Below are positions 6,324 through 12,926 of a stretch of 13,968 nucleotides of DNA, piece by piece. Source of the DNA: Thioploca sp. (GTDB lineage Bacteria; Pseudomonadota; Gammaproteobacteria; Beggiatoales; Beggiatoaceae); the NCBI GenBank assembly GCA_011371325.1, contig DRQV01000121.1, positions 1-13,968 on the forward strand. Reading direction: 5' to 3'. Position 1 is the first letter of the stretch, and every line of letters starts with the position of its first letter. A program made the position numbers and the translations under genes. Under the pieces are notes generated by a model. That model saw nothing but the letters and a program-made list of their open reading frames with translations. It did not search any database and was not told where the DNA came from.

Positions 6324-7034
6324 TTAATTATTAGTTAATTTCTTAAAATCCGCAATAGATGTTTCTATATTTAATAATGCTTGTAATGGGTCTGATGCTG
6401 CTGTTATTGGACGACCAATTACTAAATAATCTGCTCCATTTTGTAATGCTTGAACCGGAGTCATGGTTCTTTTTTGATCATCAGATACTGTCATTGGACG
6501 AATACCAGGTGTAACTAATTTAAAATTATTATCCAAATTTTTGCGTAACATGGTAATTTCTAATGGTGAGCAAACCATCCCGTCTAAACCACAATTATTG
6601 GCTAAATTTGCTAGGCGTAATACATTATCTGCTACTGTGCCTTGTAATCCCACTGCAACTAAATCATTTTGTTCTAAACTAGTTAATATGCTTACTGCAA
6701 TTAATAATGGCTGTGTCGTATATTTATCAATAGCTTCTTTAGCTGCTAACATCATATCACGTCCTCCTAAAGCATGAACGTTTACCATCCATACTCCTAA
6801 ATCAGTTGCAATTGAGCAGGCATTAGCCACTGTATTGGGGATGTCATGATATTTTAAATCTAAAAAAACTTCAAATTCTTTAGTAATTAATTTTTCAACT
6901 AAAGCTGGTCCACTACGAGTAAATAATTCTTTACCAATTTTAACTCGACAACGTTTGTGTTCTAATTTTTCTATAAGTTCTAAGGCTAATTCTGGTTTTG
7001 GGAAGTCTAAAGCTATTATTATTGGGCTGTTCAT
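6324..7034 (-). CDS. pyrF: Orotidine 5'-phosphate decarboxylase
   Basis: The 236-residue cytoplasmic TIM-barrel enzyme catalyses the last step of de novo UMP synthesis, decarboxylating OMP. The signature DLKYHDIPNTV (59-69) carries the catalytic Asp/Lys/Asp network. Phosphate-binding elements appear as TPGIRP and GADYLVIGRPIT near the C-terminus, and KIGKELF (32-38) fits the N-terminal substrate loop. Length is close to that of E. coli PyrF (245). In many gammaproteobacteria pyrF follows lapB, as here, although 280 bases separate the two. pheT begins 19 bases downstream and is likely cotranscribed. No clear Shine-Dalgarno precedes the ATG. Confidence 0.97.
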   Translation of the reverse strand: MNSPIIIALDFPKPELALELIEKLEHKRCRVKIGKELFTRSGPALVEKLITKEFEVFLDLKYHDIPNTVANACSIATDLGVWMVNVHALGGRDMMLAAKEAIDKYTTQPLLIAVSILTSLEQNDLVAVGLQGTVADNVLRLANLANNCGLDGMVCSPLEITMLRKNLDNNFKLVTPGIRPMTVSDDQKRTMTPVQALQNGADYLVIGRPITAASDPLQALLNIETSIADFKKLTNN

Positions 7035-7314
7035 TACTAAATTAGAATTTTTTATAAATTTAATATATTTCCAAATATTTTATAATCCATATTTTCTGAT
7101 CAAGATCATTTAATACTTTTTTATGAATAGGTTTTAATTCTGTGTCTTTTTTAATAAAATTTCTATCAGTTTCTTTAAAACCAGCAGATTAAAGTTTGGA
7201 ATGTCAATTAGATTTATTTTAGTAATATCATCATTTATCTTTCTTGGGTTATTATATTCATGTAATCCACATCTAAAAAGTATATTCTATATCAATATGC
7301 TACAAAAATCATTC
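7035..7314 (-). other. Intergenic stretch between lapB and pyrF, possibly holding a decayed ORF
   Basis: These 280 bases carry no intact gene. A minus-strand open frame of 50 codons runs from 7286 to a stop at 7134-7136, but it has an upstream stop and no ATG, GTG or TTG start. Its translation (NILFRCGLHEYNNPRKINDD at the beginning, a Leu/Lys-rich helix at the end) resembles no family I recognise. It may be a relic of a lost gene or chance. A short palindrome, TGATC-AA-GATCA, lies at 7097-7108. No convincing promoter for pyrF could be placed. Confidence 0.3.
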
Positions 7315-8466
7315 TTAATTAATACCTTGCACAGATTTAAAAGTACTCCATTGTTTACAGCTTGGACATTGCCAATATAATTTTCTAGCAGTAAAACCAC
7401 ATTGATTACATTTATAAGCAGGTTTATTCTGTAATAATTGAGTAGTCAAATCCTTAAGCAATAATAAATGTTCCCGAGTAATACTATCAGTCTTAGACAA
7501 AACTAAACCAAGTAAATATTCAAGCCCACGTAATGATGGATGCTTATGTATTTGTTCTACAATAAAATCTACAGCTCGTTGTTCATTTGATTGCTGTTTA
7601 ATAATATTAGCCAACATCAACATAGGAGCAATTCCACCATAATTATCTAATATATGCCATAAATAATCAGTAAACTCTGATTGTTGCTCAATTTCCTTAT
7701 AACAAACCTGTAAAGGTTCTACTACTTCGTTGAGATAATCAGAGTCTTGTTTCTCAATACGTTTAAAAGCTAAAATAGCTTGTTTATACTTCTGTTGATT
7801 TAAAGCTAAATTGCCTTCTAATAAACTAGCTCGGACACAATTAGAATCTGTTTTTAAAGCTTGTTGTATAACTTGTAATGCAATATCATATTGTTGTTGC
7901 CGAAGATATACTTCAGCTTGTTCGCAATAATATTGTGCTATTAAAACATGAATTGGTTCTTCATAAATAGATGCTAATTGTTGTGCAGTATTAATCGAAT
8001 TAGTCCAATCATGTTCTTGTTGATATATCTCCAACAACTGACGTAAGGCTGATACTTTATGAAGATTAGCTTCCACCAATTCTTGAAATAAAGTTTCAGC
8101 CCTATCTAATAAACCTGCATGACGATAGTCTTTACCTAACTCAAACAAAGCTAAACTACGTTGTTGAGGATGCAAAGCAACTTTCTTAATTAGATTTTGG
8201 TGAATACGAATGGCTCGATTCACTTCACCACGACGACGGAATAAAACTCCTAAGGCAAGGTGAGTTTCAACGGTATCACTATCGATCTCAATTAATTTGA
8301 TAAAAACATCAATAGCTTTATCAGGTTCTTCATTGAGTAAATAATTTAAACCTTTGAAATAATCGGGAAACAAATTTACTGATATTTTTTGTCCCTTCAA
8401 CTGTGCCACAAACCATCCAGAGGCTGCTGCCACCGGCAACAATAGCCACAACAAATCAACAATCAT
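7315..8466 (-). CDS. lapB: LapB (YciM): membrane-anchored TPR assembly factor controlling lipopolysaccharide synthesis
   Basis: The 383-residue product (E. coli 389) has the full LapB layout. An N-terminal membrane anchor (about residues 2-22) is followed by DYFKGLNYLLNEEPDKAIDV (35-54) and a run of tetratricopeptide repeats to about residue 330. A C-terminal rubredoxin-like zinc/iron-binding domain carries four cysteines (353, 356, 367, 370; CNQCG and CPSCK). In E. coli LapB sits at the inner membrane and directs FtsH-mediated degradation of LpxC, thereby limiting lipopolysaccharide synthesis. lapB normally follows lapA. Here only 75 bases separate it from ihfB and no lapA is present. Family assignment is firm; the regulatory partners in this organism are inferred. 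Confidence 0.95.
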   Translation of the reverse strand: MIVDLLWLLLPVAAASGWFVAQLKGQKISVNLFPDYFKGLNYLLNEEPDKAIDVFIKLIEIDSDTVETHLALGVLFRRRGEVNRAIRIHQNLIKKVALHPQQRSLALFELGKDYRHAGLLDRAETLFQELVEANLHKVSALRQLLEIYQQEHDWTNSINTAQQLASIYEEPIHVLIAQYYCEQAEVYLRQQQYDIALQVIQQALKTDSNCVRASLLEGNLALNQQKYKQAILAFKRIEKQDSDYLNEVVEPLQVCYKEIEQQSEFTDYLWHILDNYGGIAPMLMLANIIKQQSNEQRAVDFIVEQIHKHPSLRGLEYLLGLVLSKTDSITREHLLLLKDLTTQLLQNKPAYKCNQCGFTARKLYWQCPSCKQWSTFKSVQGIN

Positions 8467-8502
8467 CTATGTTTAAGTCACTTTAGGCAAACTCTTATTT
8501 TG

Positions 8503-8531
8503 AATTGAATATTTTAAGAAGTTATTCAATT
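8503..8531. terminator. AT-rich inverted repeat between ihfB and lapB
   Basis: AATTGAATA (8503-8511) and TATTCAATT (8523-8531) form a perfect 9-bp stem with an 11-nt loop, starting 11 bases past the ihfB stop. It may be a weak terminator or attenuator. The stem holds one G-C pair and no U-run follows on the minus strand, so the role is uncertain. Confidence 0.35.
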
Positions 8532-8541
8532 AATTTTATTA

Positions 8542-8889
8542 TTAACGTTTTTTAGAACGTTGCTTTCCTTTTTTAGTCTTACTAGTTTTACTAGTCTTAC
8601 TAGTTTTACTGCTAATATTAACTCGTTCTCGTAATTCTTTACCAGCTTTAAAATGAGGAACAGATTTTTCCGGTAATTTTACTGGCTCACCAGTTTTAGG
8701 ATTACGTCCCAATCTGGCAGAACGAAGATGTAAAGAAAAACTTCCAAACCCTCGAATTTCTATCCTCTCTCTTTCTTCCAAAGTACGAGTCATTTGTTCA
8801 AGGATTGTTTTAACAGCTAATTCAATATCTTTATGAGATAAATTACTTTGTTTTTTAGCTATTACTTCAATTAATTCAGACTTTGTCAT
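8542..8889 (-). CDS. ihfB: Integration host factor beta subunit with an extra basic tail
   Basis: Residues 1-92 align with E. coli IhfB (94 residues in all): MTKSELIEVIAKKQSNL, IEIRGFGSFSLH (43-54), and the DNA-binding arm GRNPKTGEPVKL (61-72) with Pro64 intact, then VPHFKAGKELRERVNI. The core should therefore pair with IhfA and bend DNA. After residue 92 the protein continues for 23 residues made of S-K-T repeats and a Lys/Arg-rich end (KKGKQRSKKR, 106-115) that the enteric protein lacks. The tail resembles histone H1-like basic tails and could add non-specific DNA contacts. It is encoded by a tandem DNA repeat. The gene follows rpsA, the conserved rpsA-ihfB order, with a 98-base gap holding a large inverted repeat. 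No Shine-Dalgarno is seen. Confidence 0.96.
   Translation of the reverse strand: MTKSELIEVIAKKQSNLSHKDIELAVKTILEQMTRTLEERERIEIRGFGSFSLHLRSARLGRNPKTGEPVKLPEKSVPHFKAGKELRERVNISSKTSKTSKTSKTKKGKQRSKKR
8575..8610 (-). repeat. Tandem repeat coding the S-K-T tail of IHF beta
   Basis: Two identical 18-base units stand head to tail (8575-8592 and 8593-8610). Each consists of AGTCTTACT followed by AGTTTTACT on the plus strand, so the array is also four 9-base units. On the minus strand they are in frame and encode alternating Ser-Lys-Thr. Slippage by any whole 9-base unit would change tail length without breaking the frame. Confidence 0.9.
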
Positions 8890-8920
8890 ATTATTCAGTT
8901 ATCAGTTAATTAATTATCAA

Positions 8921-8981
8921 TTATTAACTACCAATAAACTGTTAGTGTAATAAATATCCATAATTTATTGGTAATTAATAA
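8921..8981. repeat. Large AT-rich inverted repeat between rpsA and ihfB
   Basis: An 18-base arm at 8921-8938 (TTATTAACTACCAATAAA) matches the reverse complement of 8964-8981 at 17 of 18 positions, around a 25-base loop. It lies just past the rpsA stop and before ihfB. It could end or attenuate rpsA transcription, stabilise the rpsA mRNA 3' end, or bind a protein. No T-run follows the stem in either direction, so a simple terminator is not certain. Confidence 0.75.
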
Positions 8982-8987
8982 CAGAAA

Positions 8988-10679
8988 TTATTTTTCCACT
9001 GGTTCTTTTTCTTGAGTTTCTATCTGCTCTTTAAAAATATCACCTATGGTAGCTCCACTAGATTGCTGAGAATCAGCATAATCTTGAACAGCAGTTGCTT
9101 CTTTTTCTGCAATTAAAGCCTTAATAGATAGGCTTATTGCTCGTTTACGACGGTCTACACTAATTATCTTAGTTTCAACTTCATCATTTACCTTCAAAAA
9201 ATGTTGAGCGTTTTCAATATTATCATCAGACATTTCTTGAATTCGCAAAGTACCTTCAACATTTTCTTCTAATAAAATAATGGCACGATTACTTTCAATT
9301 TCAGTGACAGTTCCTTTAACCACAGTGCCTTTAGGATTTTCAGCCACAAAATTAGAGAATGGGTCTTTATCAAGTTGTTTGATACCTAATGAAATTCTTT
9401 CACGTTCTGCGTCAACTGCCAACACAACAGCTTCAACTTCATCGCCTTTTTTATAATCACGTATTGCCACTTCACCAGGAACATTCCATGAAATGTCTGA
9501 CAAATGAACTAAACCATCTATACCACCATCCAATCCGATAAAGATGCCAAAATCAGTAATTGATTTAATATGACCGGCAACCTTATCATTTTTATTATGG
9601 CTAGAAGCAAATTCTTCCCATGGATTAGGATAACAATGTTTAATACCTAATGAAATCCGTCGACGTTCTTCATCAATTTCAAGTACCATGACTTCAACTT
9701 CGTCACCTACTTGAACAATTTTAGAAGGATGAACATTTTTATTAGTCCAATCCATTTCAGAAACATGAACTAAGCCTTCAACTCCTTCTTCTATTTCCAC
9801 AAAGCAACCATAATCAGCTAAATTAGTTACTTTGCCAAATAAACGAGTTCTGACCGGATAACGACGAGCAATATCAAACCAAGGGTCCTCACCTAACTGT
9901 TTAAGACCTAAAGAAACTCTGATCCGTTCTCGATCAAATTTGAGTATTTTAACATCAATCTCGTCACCAACATTTACTACTTCACTAGGGTGTCTCACAC
10001 GTCGCCATGCCATATCAGTGATATGTAATAAACCATCCACACCACCTAAATCAACGAATGCACCATAATCAGTAAGATTTTTAACTACACCCTGTAATAC
10101 CACACCTTCTTGCATTGTTTCTAGCAATGCTTCACGCTCTTGAATATTCTCTTTTTCTACTACAGCTCGACGCGATACAACTACATTATTACGACGTTTA
10201 TCAAGCTTAATGACTTTAAAATCTAAAGGCTTGCCTTCCAAATAGGTAGTATCTCGTACTGGTCGTACATCTACTAATGAACCAGGTAAGAAAGATCGAA
10301 TATCATTTACATTAACAGTAAAACCGCCTTTTACTTTTTCAGTGATTATACCAATAATGGTTTCGTTATTCTCAAATGCTTGTTCCAATCCTTTCCAAGC
10401 AGCAGCACGTTTGGCTTTTTCACGAGATAACTTAGTTTCTCCATACCCGTCTTCAACTGCATCTAAAGCTACTTCAACCTCATCACCAACTTCTATTTCA
10501 AGCTGGCAATTTTCATTAAAAAACTGCTCAATTGGAATAATACCTTCCGATTTGAGACCGGCATTTATAATTACTACATCTTGACGTATTTCCACTACTA
10601 TACCGGTAATGATACTACCGGGTTTCATGTGTTTTTCAGATTGACTTTCTGCAAATAGTTCAGCAAAGCTTTCGCTCAT
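8988..10679 (-). CDS. rpsA: Small ribosomal subunit protein bS1
   Basis: The 563-residue protein (E. coli 557) contains six S1 RNA-binding domains, at about 20-87, 105-171, 192-260, 277-347, 364-434 and 451-520. Near-invariant segments include ALDAVEDGYGETKLSREKAKR, NLTDYGAFVDLGGVDGLLHI, NLADYGCFVEIEEGVEGLVHVSEMDW and SITDFGIFIGLDGGIDGLVHLSDISW. S1 binds mRNA leaders on the 30S subunit and unfolds them, which matters most for genes without a good Shine-Dalgarno, and many genes here lack one. The rpsA start also lacks a Shine-Dalgarno, as in E. coli, where S1 represses its own translation. The gene lies between cmk and ihfB, the standard gammaproteobacterial order. It is full length with no breaks. 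Confidence 0.98.
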   Translation of the reverse strand: MSESFAELFAESQSEKHMKPGSIITGIVVEIRQDVVIINAGLKSEGIIPIEQFFNENCQLEIEVGDEVEVALDAVEDGYGETKLSREKAKRAAAWKGLEQAFENNETIIGIITEKVKGGFTVNVNDIRSFLPGSLVDVRPVRDTTYLEGKPLDFKVIKLDKRRNNVVVSRRAVVEKENIQEREALLETMQEGVVLQGVVKNLTDYGAFVDLGGVDGLLHITDMAWRRVRHPSEVVNVGDEIDVKILKFDRERIRVSLGLKQLGEDPWFDIARRYPVRTRLFGKVTNLADYGCFVEIEEGVEGLVHVSEMDWTNKNVHPSKIVQVGDEVEVMVLEIDEERRRISLGIKHCYPNPWEEFASSHNKNDKVAGHIKSITDFGIFIGLDGGIDGLVHLSDISWNVPGEVAIRDYKKGDEVEAVVLAVDAERERISLGIKQLDKDPFSNFVAENPKGTVVKGTVTEIESNRAIILLEENVEGTLRIQEMSDDNIENAQHFLKVNDEVETKIISVDRRKRAISLSIKALIAEKEATAVQDYADSQQSSGATIGDIFKEQIETQEKEPVEK

Positions 10680-10723
10680 AATTAGCTATAAATTTATCAG
10701 TTTTTTTTATTTCAAAAATTTGA

Positions 10724-10760
10724 ATTATACTCAAACTGAAGTTAGGCCACAATTTTGTGG
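10724..10760 (-). promoter_or_regulatory. Candidate rpsA promoter with overlapping inverted repeats
   Basis: On the minus strand TTGTGG (complement of 10747-10752) lies 17 bases before a perfect TATAAT (complement of 10724-10729), about 44 bases upstream of the rpsA ATG. The -35 is inside a palindrome, CCACAA-TT-TTGTGG (10747-10760). Another near-palindrome, TTCAAA-AA-TTTGAA (10711-10724), abuts the -10. Spacing is ideal, but the -35 matches only three of six consensus bases. The palindromes could be operator or leader-hairpin elements. Confidence 0.45.
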
Positions 10761-10823
10761 TTAGTTAATGTTTACTTAAAATTATATTGTTAAGAATAAT
10801 TTACAAAATAAATTTATATAATA

Positions 10824-11489
10824 TTAAGCACGTTTAGAAATATTTTTTAAAATACGTTCCACCACTTCTTCAATTGATAACTTTGTTGTATCAATGGTCA
10901 AAGCATCAGATGCTGCTATTAAAGGTGCGGTGGTACGTGTACTATCCCGTTGATCACGACTGGCTATTTCTACGGCTAGTTCAGATAGCTTAACATATAT
11001 CCCTATATTGATCAACTGTTTATAACGTCTTAATGCTCTTTCTTCACAACTTGCGATCAAAAAAAATTTATATTTAGCCTTTGGAAAGACTATCGTTCCC
11101 ATATCTCTTCCATCTGCTACTAAGCCTGGCGAGGTATAAAAAGCTCGTTGTCTAGCTAATAAAGCTTTACGAATTTCAGGTTTTACTGCTATTTTTGAAG
11201 CCATTTTGCCATAAGTTTCATCACGTATTTCTACAGCTATATCTTGTCCAGCATAAATTATTTGCAGTTTATTTACTAATGGGATAAACTGAATATCTAA
11301 TTTAGTCGCTAATTCTATTAATTTAATTTCGTCATCCATATCTACTTGATTACGTTTTGCAACTAATGCTAATACTCTGTATAAAGCTCCACTATCGAGT
11401 ATATGCCATCTCAAATATTCAGCTATTTTTAAACTAACAGTTCCTTTGCCAACCCCACTTGGGCCATCTATAGTGATAATATTTTCCAT
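10824..11489 (-). CDS. cmk: Cytidylate kinase
   Basis: The 221-residue enzyme (E. coli 227) phosphorylates CMP and dCMP with ATP in the cytoplasm, recycling nucleotides from RNA turnover. The P-loop GPSGVGKGT occupies residues 9-17. DSGALYR (32-38) contacts CMP, as do DGRDMGT (126-132) and the region RDQRDSTRTTAPL (178-190). The longer CMP-binding insert typical of the type 1 bacterial enzyme is present. It lies upstream of rpsA in the usual order, separated by 144 bases, and starts 5 bases after the fmdB-like gene, so those two form a transcription unit. The Shine-Dalgarno is weak at best. Confidence 0.97.
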   Translation of the reverse strand: MENIITIDGPSGVGKGTVSLKIAEYLRWHILDSGALYRVLALVAKRNQVDMDDEIKLIELATKLDIQFIPLVNKLQIIYAGQDIAVEIRDETYGKMASKIAVKPEIRKALLARQRAFYTSPGLVADGRDMGTIVFPKAKYKFFLIASCEERALRRYKQLINIGIYVKLSELAVEIASRDQRDSTRTTAPLIAASDALTIDTTKLSIEEVVERILKNISKRA

Positions 11490-11494
11490 TAATG

Positions 11495-11809
11495 TTAATC
11501 ACTGATTGTTTTAGAAAAATCGGGTAATGTTTCTGGTTTGCCAGATTCCATATAACGACTTTCATTACCACGCTTAGTAACATTTTCGTATACACCATCA
11601 TCACGTTTAACCAATTTGGTAAAACCTAAATCACGTAATTCTGCATTACTTTTAGATTTTGCAATAGCAACACGTGAAATACGTTTACGCACTATCGCTT
11701 TGCAACTAGGACATTCTACCAATGGTTCATCTTTGATAGATTGCTTTATTTCAAATATTTTTCCAATTGAACATATCTCATTTAAATGTTCATATTCATA
11801 TATTGGCAT
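11495..11809 (-). CDS. FmdB-family small zinc-ribbon-like protein with one CxxC
   Basis: The 104-residue protein starts with MPIYEYEH, the hallmark N-terminus of the FmdB family, and has DEPLVECPSCKAIVRKRISRV (28-48) as expected. Most members bind zinc through two CxxC pairs. Here the first pair is reduced to a single Cys13 (EICSIG) while the second is intact (Cys33, Cys36), so a standard zinc ribbon is unlikely unless another residue such as His8 substitutes. The C-terminal half (LRDLGFTKLVKRDDGVYENV, residues 58-77) is a well-ordered extension that looks conserved within a subfamily rather than random. Its function is unknown; FmdB was first described as a putative regulator. It overlaps nothing and is 5 bases from cmk, so it is probably cotranscribed with it. 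Confidence 0.85.
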   Translation of the reverse strand: MPIYEYEHLNEICSIGKIFEIKQSIKDEPLVECPSCKAIVRKRISRVAIAKSKSNAELRDLGFTKLVKRDDGVYENVTKRGNESRYMESGKPETLPDFSKTISD

Positions 11810-11939
11810 AATTTTTTTTTAAAATTTATAGATAAAGTTATGATTATTCAATCGGAGACAATAATATCAAACCTTAATATTTCAATACCTCTTTAGTAAA
11901 ATTTATGAGAATATTCAAAATAATAACTTTAATATTACA
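11810..11939. other. Intergenic gap upstream of the fmdB-cmk unit
   Basis: These 130 bases separate the TPR-OmpA gene from the fmdB-like gene, both on the minus strand. A ten-T run sits just before the fmdB start. The promoter of the fmdB-cmk unit should lie here, but no hexamer pair with correct spacing stands out. No terminator hairpin is evident after the OmpA-like gene. Confidence 0.3.
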
Positions 11940-12848
11940 TCAATTTTTAAAATATTTAATCTCAATTTCTATTCTAGTATTTTTTTGTCTAGTTATTGAT
12001 GATATACCATATGCGATTGGTTTATGATAACCATGACCAATGGCTTGAATTCGTTCTATAGAAATCCCTCGTTCTACTAATGCATCTGCTATTGCCGTGG
12101 CTCTTTCTTGAGATAGTTTTAAATTCATGGCATCACGATTATCTTTGTTAATAAAAGTGTCTGTATGAGAATGAATTATAATTATACCATTGTATAATTG
12201 ACGTAAAGTTGCTGCAATTTCATCAAGCTGAATTTTATTTGCCAATTTCAAAGTGGAATGGGTAAATTTAAAATTATAAAAAGAAAATATTGGTTGTAAC
12301 ATTAAATTTATTCCACAATTTAAAATACTATTATTGAGTTTAGAATTATTTATTGGATCGTATAAAAGTAATAGATTTTTTTGAGAAATAATTTGGTCAG
12401 GCTCTATGATTGCATAACGTCGTTTAGTTAATAACTGCTTAATTCTTGCCTTGGCATCTAAATCTATCCTACATATTTGTAAATATGCCTCTAAGCTGAG
12501 GATAAATTGATTTTGTTCATAATATAATTCTCCTAAGTCATACCATGCTTCATAAAGATCAGATTTTTGGGCTAATGCTTGTTTATAATGTTTGATTGCT
12601 TGAGAATATTCTCCTGCATTTTCCAGTACAAATGCCAAAGCATTGTGAATTTCAGGCATGTTAGGGCAAAGATGCAAGGCTCTTTTTAATAACCTTTTTT
12701 GTTTAGAAATTACATGATCTTTAGAATATAAATCATAAGTTTGATATAGCAATTCATTAGCTTGTTCACAAAGCTCTGTAGCCATAACCATTGGCTTCAT
12801 TAAGCTAAATAATATTATTAAGAAAAGTTTTAACTTTAAAGTGATCAT
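11940..12848 (-). CDS. Secreted TPR protein with C-terminal OmpA-like peptidoglycan-binding domain
   Basis: This 302-residue protein begins with a signal peptide (Lys-containing start, hydrophobic core at about 8-22, probable cleavage near VMA-TE at 23-24). Two or three tetratricopeptide repeats follow (about 55-140; IHNALAFVLENAGEYSQAIKHYKQAL, AWYDLGELYYEQNQFILSLEAYLQI). From about 183 to the end lies an OmpA C-terminal domain: HSHTD (226-230), LSQERATAIADALVERGI (245-262), AIGHGYHKP (269-277) and NTRIEIEI (290-297). Such domains bind diaminopimelate in peptidoglycan, so a periplasmic, cell-wall-attached scaffold is likely. The canonical NRRVEI end is here NTRIEI. It is divergent from the glycosyltransferase gene across 78 bases. 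No specific family name was recognised. A lipobox is absent. Confidence 0.85.
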   Translation of the reverse strand: MITLKLKLFLIILFSLMKPMVMATELCEQANELLYQTYDLYSKDHVISKQKRLLKRALHLCPNMPEIHNALAFVLENAGEYSQAIKHYKQALAQKSDLYEAWYDLGELYYEQNQFILSLEAYLQICRIDLDAKARIKQLLTKRRYAIIEPDQIISQKNLLLLYDPINNSKLNNSILNCGINLMLQPIFSFYNFKFTHSTLKLANKIQLDEIAATLRQLYNGIIIIHSHTDTFINKDNRDAMNLKLSQERATAIADALVERGISIERIQAIGHGYHKPIAYGISSITRQKNTRIEIEIKYFKN

Positions 12849-12926
12849 TTTTACAAAATATATTGTTTAATACATTTATTCCTTATTATTTAAGCATTTA
12901 AAATTCATTCTAATCATAAATTAACT
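12849..12926. promoter_or_regulatory. Divergent intergenic region between the OmpA-like and glycosyltransferase genes
   Basis: These 78 AT-rich bases must hold start signals for two diverging genes unless one is leaderless. TTGTTT followed after 17 bases by TTATTT is a weak plus-strand promoter candidate. No ribosome-binding site is visible for either gene. Confidence 0.25.

Noticed and set aside
6541..6777. Plus-strand 78-codon open frame inside pyrF
   Set aside because: It is antisense to conserved PyrF sequence, and its composition is what AT-rich complement codons produce.
7097..7108. TGATC-AA-GATCA palindrome as an operator
   Set aside because: It is short, unique in what I could see, and not positioned against a recognisable promoter, so chance in AT-rich DNA is likely.
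8575..8610. CRISPR-like or regulatory direct repeat array
   Set aside because: The units are 9 or 18 bases, contiguous without spacers, and in frame within ihfB, so this is a coding microsatellite.
10342..10584. Plus-strand 80-codon open frame inside rpsA
   Set aside because: It is the Ser-rich complement of conserved S1 domains, with no independent start signal.
11810..11822. Poly-T run before the fmdB-like gene as a terminator
   Set aside because: There is no stem next to it. On the minus strand it reads as an A-run directly before the start codon, more consistent with an A-rich translation leader.
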